From contig OX345651.1 of NCBI GenBank assembly GCA_947044365.1, forward strand, positions 3,339,926 to 3,403,925: a DNA stretch of 64,000 bases. The letters run 5' to 3'. The DNA comes from Petrosia ficiformis (Eukaryota; Porifera; Demospongiae; Haplosclerida; Petrosiidae). The stretch's first letter is position 1, and every line of letters begins with the position of its first letter. Below the pieces are notes generated by a model that saw only the letters and a program-made list of their open reading frames with translations, did no database searches and was not told where the DNA came from. Position numbers and translations under genes: made by a program. This document shows, one piece after another, positions 57,401 through 64,000 of the stretch.

Positions 57401-60400
57401 TGTTGGGTAGCCGATTGCTAGGTTTATACCACTTTTTACTGTAATCGAAGAAACATACATGTATACATGTAGACTCTGTGGCCCTGTGCACTAAAATAAT
57501 AAACACAGGCCATAAAGATGAGTTGGATAAAAACATAAAAATAGAAAACAAAAGCACTAGAGCTGAAGAGAGACCTATCATGCCTGTTTTATTTTTTTTT
57601 GAGTTTAATATTTTGGCCAATAAAATGTCTTGGTTGTTGAAATCTGAGGAAGGTGATACTCACGTCAGCAGACTCTTAGAGCAGATCCATTGTCCAGGAT
57701 CGGAGGCATTATTCCTATTCATTTACGAGTTTGGGCATTCCACCCAACACATAAATACACACACATACACATACACATATACTTACACTATCAATAATCT
57801 TCGATCTTCTGAATCTTGGAATACATATCAATACAAATACAAGTAAAACTGTGATCACTAGTATAAAGATCAGCCCAGCAGACACACCTCCTGCTATTGC
57901 GGCAGTATTTGATTTAGTTGCCACTGTTGTTGTAATACAAACCTTAGTTTGGTCATTCAACTCTGAAGAGAATAACAAGAAATTTATATACATATTCATG
58001 CATACGTGTACAAACATGTATATACATATACATACATACACACATATACACATACATACATGTACATAGTACATACATACATGTACATGTACATACATAC
58101 ATACATACATACATACATACATACATACATACATACATACATACATACATACATGTACATACATACATGTATGCAAACATGTACATACATACATGTACAT
58201 ACATACATACATACATATACATACATACATACATACATACATACATGTATGCAAACATGTACATACATATATGTACATACAACTGTACATACATACACAT
58301 GTACATGTACATACATTCCTACATGTACATGTACATACATAAATATTTGCAGCCATTGTACATGTAGCTGTTAAGATCAAAGTATCAACAATGCCAACAA
58401 GCATAACCACTGTGCCAACATCTCAGGTGTGGAACTGACCACAGTGCCACACCTGAGATGTTGGCATCAAGATTGTGTTCTACAATTATTAATAGTTTAA
58501 ACATTTGCCTTTTTTTTCCAAGACAGGCAGTGAGTACATAGACCAATCTAAAAGTACCGGAAAGGAATTGTCAACACGACAAAGACACTTTAATGCTACA
58601 TTTCCTTGCTACAAATGCAGATATAGGATGATAAATTGGCACTGTGATGACCCCATGCTCTAAAGCTTGATGTTAGCATAGTGCCAAATATTCCAAGTAC
58701 ATGTAGCACTCTGAGGTGTATGTACATATCCATGTACCTGTTTCACTATCACATTGATAAGCACATGATCCATTAGCTGCTATCACAAACATACATGATT
58801 CACATCTCTCAACTTCAGCTCCTGAACATGTAGCACATAACTCATGACATGGTGAACACAATGTGATATCATTAGGAAATAGATTCTGGTCATCTTCTAA
58901 CTGATAATATCTTGATGGACATGTTGGATCACGCTGACAATAATCCTGAATGAAATAATCAGATATACACAAAGAATAGTATATTTTATTTTTAGTTTTA
59001 ATAAACAAGTGAAGCTATTATAAAATCATGACAATTAAATGACTTCATAACAGGTAATAGAAGTACTAATAACATTGTACTGACCTGTTCTCCATTTCTC
59101 TTCAGTATAATAGTGTTACAATGGTTACATCCATTAGTTGAATTCAAGATTGTTAGAGGGCCTCCACATCCAAATCCAGCTGTACAACCACTAAAACATG
59201 ATAAACACTCCATCTTTGAGTCTGAAATATAAATAGAAGTAATTAACTCTTGATTTTAATTACTACTGAAATACAAATTGTTTTGATAACAAATTTATTT
59301 TTAAAAATGACAAGTGACCAGAAACTGAAACAGCATGTTTCAAAAACTACATGTACATGTAACTTTCAATCAAAATTGTTACTATATACAATTGTTATTA
59401 TTTTGAACAGCCATTTGGTAAAAAAAAAAAACAAACAGAATTAACAGTTATGTGGACATGTTTATACAGTACTTGAAATCATTAAGTTTACATACTATCA
59501 CTGTACTTCCATTGACTATAGTGTACATTGTGAGTGAAGTACACTGTACTTTGAATGTACAGTACCTGACATTATTAAGTTTACATACTATCACTGTACT
59601 TCCATTGACTACAGTGTACATTGTGAGTGAAGTATGTACACTGTACTTCAAATGTACATGTACTACACAGTATTACACCTTAGTACTATCATATACAAAT
59701 GTAAAGGGAACTCACACATTACTATGATTACAGTATAAAGTAGTACTATAGTACTACTTAGAAGTACAGTTGACTATCACCTTATTAAAGTGTAGCTCCT
59801 ATCATAGTATGTAAACTTTAATGAAGTCAAGTCTGTACTAGACAAAGATTACTAACAGTAAAATTCATTTTATGATATTTTGGATATTATTACATTTTTA
59901 TGAACAACACAAGGTAGTAGACATGATAATTTAATTAAATTTGACGCTTGAGTAATTACCATTCAGTAACTATGTAATATAAACACTGTTCTCTCTAGGA
60001 TTTAGTAATTAAGGGGATTCTAGTGTTGTTTTAGTTAACTATAGATGTTTTAATTAGTAAGGTTTTGTGACTTATAGTTAACTATAACTAACTGAAATGA
60101 AACTGGCCAATAATGGGCACTCTTGGTTATAGTTAACTAAAACTAAACCCTTTTAGTAACCATAGTACTATGACTATATAACTAAAAGTGCTCCTTATTG
60201 TAAAACTATATACAGGAGTGATGAAGTAATGGAGAGACAGACAGACAGGAATTTTATCAATTCTGTTTTGATACCTGTAGTAATATTAGTATCCACATAT
60301 GTATCAGTAATACAACTTTCATTAAGACATTGTATACCAGTTCCTTCATTCACTCGTACAAATAAGTCAGTGAGACAGCTGTTACATTGAGCTGGACCCT

Positions 60401-61365
60401 AGAGAAAGGAGAGAACACAGAGAAGAACTGAAAGAGGCAGGGAACTAAAATACTACTTGTTGATCAATGAATTAAAAAATAAGTATGCACCTGTCCAACA
60501 CAGGATCCATTACAAAAAGGATCACAAAGTTCACAAGTCCTGGTAGTACTGTTACTGTACAAGTGACTATAAAAGAAATGAAAATGAATGAATCAATAGA
60601 CATGTAGATGATACACGTGAAACATTTTTCAAGTATATCAATATTATAATTATTATAGTAAAGTCATTTATTTTGATTGTAAATCAGTAATCTGTACCTA
60701 CTATAGGATGATACTACACTAAAGTCTGTCCCTGTTCAATTGATACTTTTGCACTGCCATTTGAGTGTGTATAAATTTCTATAACTTTGTAATGATGCAT
60801 AGTACAAGAATGAGACTTATATCAGCAGAATGGGTTTGAGGCAACAGTACAAGAATGAGACTTTTCTCAGTAGAATGGAGTTAAGACAGAGATCAACATA
60901 AACTCTGTTATGTTATTATTACATTTAGCAAGTGAAAGGTATTTCCAATTTCCTGAGGGTCAAATGAATGTGGATAGACTTTAGTAACAGATGTATCATC
61001 AACTATGAATTATAGGAATTCTATGTACTATAATATAATGATTCTATTTAGACAGACAGATAGAAAGATGTATTATTGACTTTAAATTCCATTTATAGTA
61101 AGAATTTGAACTCAACATTGCGTGAAATTTAACGTGCATAAATGTGTGTGATGTTACCAACCCACTTAGGTTGTATAAATACATATAAACAATTATAAAT
61201 AGATGTATAATTATACTCACACTCCTAGTGTAGTGAAATTCTCACATGATGGTACACACTGACCATTATAGAGGAAGTTAATGCATGTCACACACTGTGT
61301 ATCATTTGGACCCCAACAACCATGTTCAGCCACACACTGAGGATGACATACAAAGCCATTAGCAC
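48479..61365 (-). CDS. Receptor B: ErbB/EGFR-like receptor tyrosine kinase with tandem-tyrosine tail (5' incomplete)
   Basis: Exons 5' to 3': 61221-61365, 60491-60566, 60275-60398, 59085-59221, 58738-58945, 57787-57962, 56609-56659, 55606-55719, 55417-55512, 54939-55124, 54392-54547, 53213-53335, 53044-53143, 52548-52645, 51416-51634, 51082-51171, 50365-50451, 48479-49921. Phases are consistent. Furin-like repeats match receptor A. A membrane span ([17 protein letters not shown]) and a juxtamembrane exon follow. The kinase has [36 protein letters not shown] and [20 protein letters not shown] and DPGRYIL resemble the end of ErbB kinases. The tail, about 610 aa, is longer than the kinase and full of tyrosines. 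All catalytic residues are present. Exons for the N-terminal domains are not found up to the right edge. Confidence 0.9.
48500..48715 (-). repeat. Coding 66-bp repeat, three units (YEVP / YELP)
   Basis: Three near-identical 22-aa units, [20 protein letters not shown], at the C terminus of receptor B. Each has two Tyr: YEVP fits the YxxP type bound by Crk/Nck-class SH2 domains, and YELP is similar. Confidence 0.95.
48716..49480 (-). repeat. Coding 111-bp repeat, six units plus partial
   Basis: 37-aa units run [19 protein letters not shown] then [17 protein letters not shown]. Each has a MYDS and a DYE(T/S)x tyrosine. In some units the latter reads YETM, a YxxM motif of the type bound by PI3-kinase p85 SH2 domains. 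One unit has lost a codon, so length variation keeps the frame. Confidence 0.95.
49977..50217. mobile_element. MITE family 2 copy
   Basis: Starts GTTAACTATACCCTTTTAGT and ends GTCAAACTAAAACAATACTA. It lies in the last receptor B intron. Confidence 0.7.
50565..50985. repeat. (ATTC)n-type simple repeat
   Basis: About 420 bp of ATTCATTCATT / CCTTCATTAATTCA variants in a receptor B tail intron. Confidence 0.95.
51225..51410. repeat. (AC)n-rich repeat
   Basis: ACACACAC blocks with repeated ACAAACAAACACATAGACAC units, next to the donor of the receptor B exon ending at 51416. Confidence 0.9.
53431..53706. mobile_element. MITE family 1, copy 3
   Basis: Ends ATAGTACCTGACATTATTAA and TTAATAAAGTCAGGTACTG, about 275 bp, in a receptor B kinase intron. 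Confidence 0.85.
54175..54360. mobile_element. MITE family 3, copy 2
   Basis: Contains TTGAGCCAATTAACGAAGAG and ends GCTTATCAAAAACACTG. It lies in a receptor B kinase intron, just before the HRD/DFG exon. Confidence 0.75.
56190..56372. mobile_element. MITE family 3, copy 3 (inverted)
   Basis: The middle (AGAGCTTCTTATTTGGCATT to CTTCGTTAATTGGCTCAAG) is the reverse complement of copy 2. The right end reads AAAACTTATCAAAAACTATG. Confidence 0.75.
56760..57035. repeat. Minisatellite, unit about 62 bp
   Basis: Three to four copies of CACATATATACCAAAGGTTG, AATGTCTCACATATCAATG and TCTCTCACACACACA in a receptor B intron. Confidence 0.95.
58015..58345. repeat. (CATA)n array with ACATGTACATG blocks
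   Basis: Long CATACATACATA run with interspersed TGTACATGTACAT and TGTATGCAAACATGTACATA, in the receptor B intron upstream of the membrane-span exon. Confidence 0.95.
58413..58466. repeat. Perfect 20-bp hairpin in receptor B intron
   Basis: The arm TGCCAACATCTCAGGTGTGG (58413-58432) is followed, after a 14-base loop, by its exact complement (58447-58466). It is GC-richer than its surroundings. Confidence 0.85.
59465..59838. mobile_element. MITE family 1, tandem copy (partial plus full)
   Basis: A left part (59465-59558, TACAGTACTTGAAATCATTA) is directly followed by a full copy (59559-59838). The junction GAATGTACAGTACCTGAC lies inside the element. Confidence 0.8.
60021..60210. mobile_element. 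MITE family 2 copy
   Basis: Starts TAGTGTTGTTTTAGTTAACT, with core CCAATAATGGGCACTCTTGG. It lies in a receptor B ectodomain intron. Confidence 0.65.
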
Positions 61366-61640
61366 CTGGGAGGATTGAAGAATGATAAATAAAAAGATAC
61401 GAATGCTATTATTAAGAGTGGAAGATGTTATAGGCAAAGAATATTACAGTGCTCTCACTAGGATAAATATTAAGGGTGGAGGAGTGCATTAGTGTTAAAT
61501 GACATTTGGTCAACAATGTTCAATCCGTGTTATAAAACAGTGTTTTTCAGCATAAAAGTTTGGATTAAAGGGTGGGGAGCATCATGGTACCATCCTTTGG
61601 GATGTATCATGGAGCAGGATATGTTTGGTTTAATTTTTGT

Positions 61641-61882
61641 GTAGTTCCCATCATAGTATGTAAACTTAATAATGTCAGGTACCAGAGTTTTTGATAAGTT
61701 TTGAGCATGGGCCAAATTGGTGCTTAGTGTGTGCATCATTGGGAATATATCTTCAGTCAATTAACAACTGTTAGTGACAATTAATTACAATTAACTTTGT
61801 TATCTGGCTCAAAGAGAGAACTGTGCAGTGTCAAATATCTTTGGGCCAATGATGCACCATATGAGCTTATCAACAACACTGT
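61641..61882. mobile_element. Composite: MITE family 1 end joined to MITE family 3, copy 4
   Basis: 61641-61683 is a solo family 1 right end (GTAAACTTAATAATGTCAGG). It is joined directly to a family 3 copy (61685-61882) that starts GAGTTTTTGATAAG and ends CTTATCAACAACACTG. One element probably inserted into or beside the other. Confidence 0.65.
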
Positions 61883-62009
61883 CAGGTAACTGTACTATCC
61901 TTATAGTCCAGGGTATATTCATTACATAGGAGTATAATATTATTAAAGTCTGTTCACATTCATGATGACCTCAAAATTAGAATTTGATGACTTTATATAT
62001 ATGTACTAT

Positions 62010-62735
62010 ATAGTGTACATGTACAAAAGAATACAGAATAGTAAACATATGTACATGTACATAAGAATACAGAATAGTATAAACATGTACATGTACATAA
62101 GAATACAGAATAGTATACATTTACATAAGAATACAGAATAGTAAACATATGTACATGTACATAAGAATACAGAATAGTATAAACATGTACATGTACATGT
62201 ACATAAGAATACAGAATAGTATACATTTACATAAGAATACAGAATAGTAAACATATGTACATGTACATAAGAATACAGAATAGTATACATTTACATAAGA
62301 ATACAGAATAGTATAAACATGTACATGTACATAAGAATACAGAATAGTAAACAAGTACATGTACATAAGAATACAGAATAGTATAAACATGTACATGTAC
62401 ATAAAAATACAGAATAGTATACATGTACATAAGAATATAGAATAGTATAAACATGTACATGTACATAAGAATACAGAATAGTATACATGTACATAAGAAT
62501 ATAGAATAGTATAAACATGTACATGTACATAAGAATACAGAATAGTAAACAAGTACATAAGAATATAGAATAGTAAACATGTACATGTACATAAGAATAC
62601 AGAATAGTATAAACATGTACATGTACATAAGAATACAGAATAGTAAACAAGTACATGTACATAAGAATACAGAATAGTATAAACATGTACATGTACATAA
62701 GAATATAGAATAGTAAACAAGTAGATAAGAATACA
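62010..62735. repeat. Minisatellite, unit about 30-36 bp
   Basis: More than 20 units of ACATAAGAATACAGAATAGT with a spacer of ATAAACATGTACATGT or AAACAAGTAC. It yields long Tyr/Ser/Cys-rich frames that are not genes. Confidence 0.97.
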
Positions 62736-64000
62736 GAATTAGGTAGAAATATCAGACTGAAAATAATTTTGTGTAAATAATAATGTTCATATGAAATTAT
62801 ACAACCAGTCATGGTTGTACATGTACATTTACATGTACAAACATGCATGGTTGGTTGTACATGTATGTATTAAGTTATACTATTAACACATGAATGTTTA
62901 TAGCATAATATGTCACAATTATAAGAATTACTTGTAACTTTCTTCTTATATGTACCTTTCACAATTTATCAACAGCATAATAGTACAGTATAAAAAGTCA
63001 CCATACAGTACAGTAATTACTCAATAGTTTCATTTCCACACTATAGCAGTTCAACAGTAGTTTTGGCAGTAATTGGTGCACCTGTCAATTCAACACCACA
63101 GTAGTGAGACAGTATACTGACAGTAGAACTAAGATAATTACTATGTATGGTGGTGAAATTTTATTGACATATACTGTATGTTATCTCAAGTGTACAATAA
63201 ATATACAAGAAGTACAGTGTATGTCAATATAAAGTCACCATACAGTAACAGTAATTATCTTATCAATAAATTATAGTACAATAATTACTATCAAAACTAT
63301 TTATGTAGTGTGAAAATTAAACTAATGACCAATTACTGTATTGTATAGTGACGTTTTATTAACATAATTATATTGTATAAATACATAAACTTATATAATT
63401 ACCATATCTTTCCACCTACGCTTCGCAGCGAGGGTGATAATACAGTTCTATAATTACATGGTTTAGATACAGATACGATTGTTAATATACATGTACATGT
63501 ACATTGTACTAGATAGTGCAAATATCATTATACATGTCATGTAGTATATTTATATTCAACTATATAATAAAATATAATTTTTAGTGTATGATAGTTCTAT
63601 AATTACATGGTTTAGATAATATAGATATGATGTGATAATGTGTGTTAATACTTGTACTAGATAGTCATTATATAACAATAAATACTGTATAATTATTATC
63701 CAGTGTTCTGCCCAGGATATTAAGAGATGGTGGCTGGATTCTAAACCTGCATTTAGTGCTGCTTACCCACTATATTACTTAATTCTGTCTCAGTAGCCTT
63801 TATATGCATTACTTGAGAGGTGGTTAATTCATGCTGAGTGGTGGTTATTCCCGATCAGTGTGGGCAGAGAACTGATTATCGTATAATAACACAGTTCCAT
63901 AATTATACAGTTTAAGGCTAGAAGTAATTACAAAAATGTATTACTACATGTACATGTACATGGCGCTACTATCATAGTACAATTATGGGTGCTAACTCCA

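Larger units (their letters stand above)
61366..64000. other. Upstream of the visible receptor B exons; no coding exon seen
   Basis: In receptor A the L-domain exon ends only 114 bp before the equivalent exon. Here no L-domain sequence appears on the minus strand out to the edge. Either a large intron begins here or the N-terminal exons are lost. The stretch holds MITE pieces, a long minisatellite and AT-rich sequence with CATATGAA/TTCATATG-like short palindromes. Confidence 0.5.

Noticed and set aside
57953..58410. Cys/Met/Tyr-rich frames on both strands
   Set aside because: Translations of the CATA array in a receptor B intron. Only the end of one frame (57787-57962) is a real exon.
61993..62848. 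Tyr/Ser/Cys-rich frames up to 199 codons
   Set aside because: Translations of the minisatellite at 62010-62735; no start context or domain.

Overview
The window looks like animal nuclear DNA. It is AT-rich, its genes are split by many short GT-AG introns, and it is crowded with microsatellites, minisatellites and short inverted-repeat elements. The gene content points to a demosponge, with the Amphimedon type as the closest match I know: ErbB-like receptor tyrosine kinase duplicates, a sponge-style secreted fibrinogen-like protein, a CDKL2-type kinase and a GH3 glycosidase. The species is an inference; no alignment was run. All exon models below were built by hand from reading frames, splice sites and phase, and no transcript data were available.

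Layout, left to right. (1) 2-559 (+): the 3' end of a decayed transposase-like gene with a PHD-like finger. (2) 877-11184 (+): receptor A, made of a signal peptide, a Frizzled-type cysteine-rich domain, one ErbB-type receptor L domain, furin-like cysteine-rich repeats, a membrane span and a short tyrosine-bearing tail. Its kinase exons are missing, yet the remaining 14 exons join into one open frame of 728 codons. Its fourth intron holds a decayed Ginger-like DNA transposon (3235-5615) with imperfect terminal inverted repeats of about 130 bp. (3) 12730-14277 (-): an unrecognised multi-exon gene. (4) 16135-17133 (-): a single-exon secreted fibrinogen-like protein. (5) 17.1-22.9 kb: a repeat-rich stretch with no convincing gene. 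(6) 22930-32335 (+): a complete 15-exon CDKL2-like kinase of 714 aa. (7) 33995-48331 (-): a complete 22-exon GH3 beta-xylosidase-like glycosidase of 736 aa. (8) 48479-61365 (-): receptor B, a close paralogue of A with an intact ErbB-like kinase and a very long tail of tandem tyrosine repeats; its 5' end is not seen and probably lies beyond the right edge. (9) 61.4-64 kb: repeats.

The main story is the receptor pair. A and B lie in opposite orientation about 37 kb apart and share ectodomain exons that are nearly identical, including one intron. B keeps the kinase and has a tail of repeated phosphotyrosine-like motifs. A has lost the kinase but kept an open, correctly phased frame into micro-exons that also carry tyrosines. 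Together they look like an active receptor and a kinase-less partner or decoy that still has a Frizzled-type (Wnt-binding-like) module. Receptor B and the GH3 gene are on the same strand, with only about 147 bp between the stop of one and the start of the other.

The rest is dominated by three or more families of short non-autonomous inverted-repeat elements, tRNA-related SINE-like pieces and many tandem arrays, several built around the self-complementary core ACATGTACATGT.
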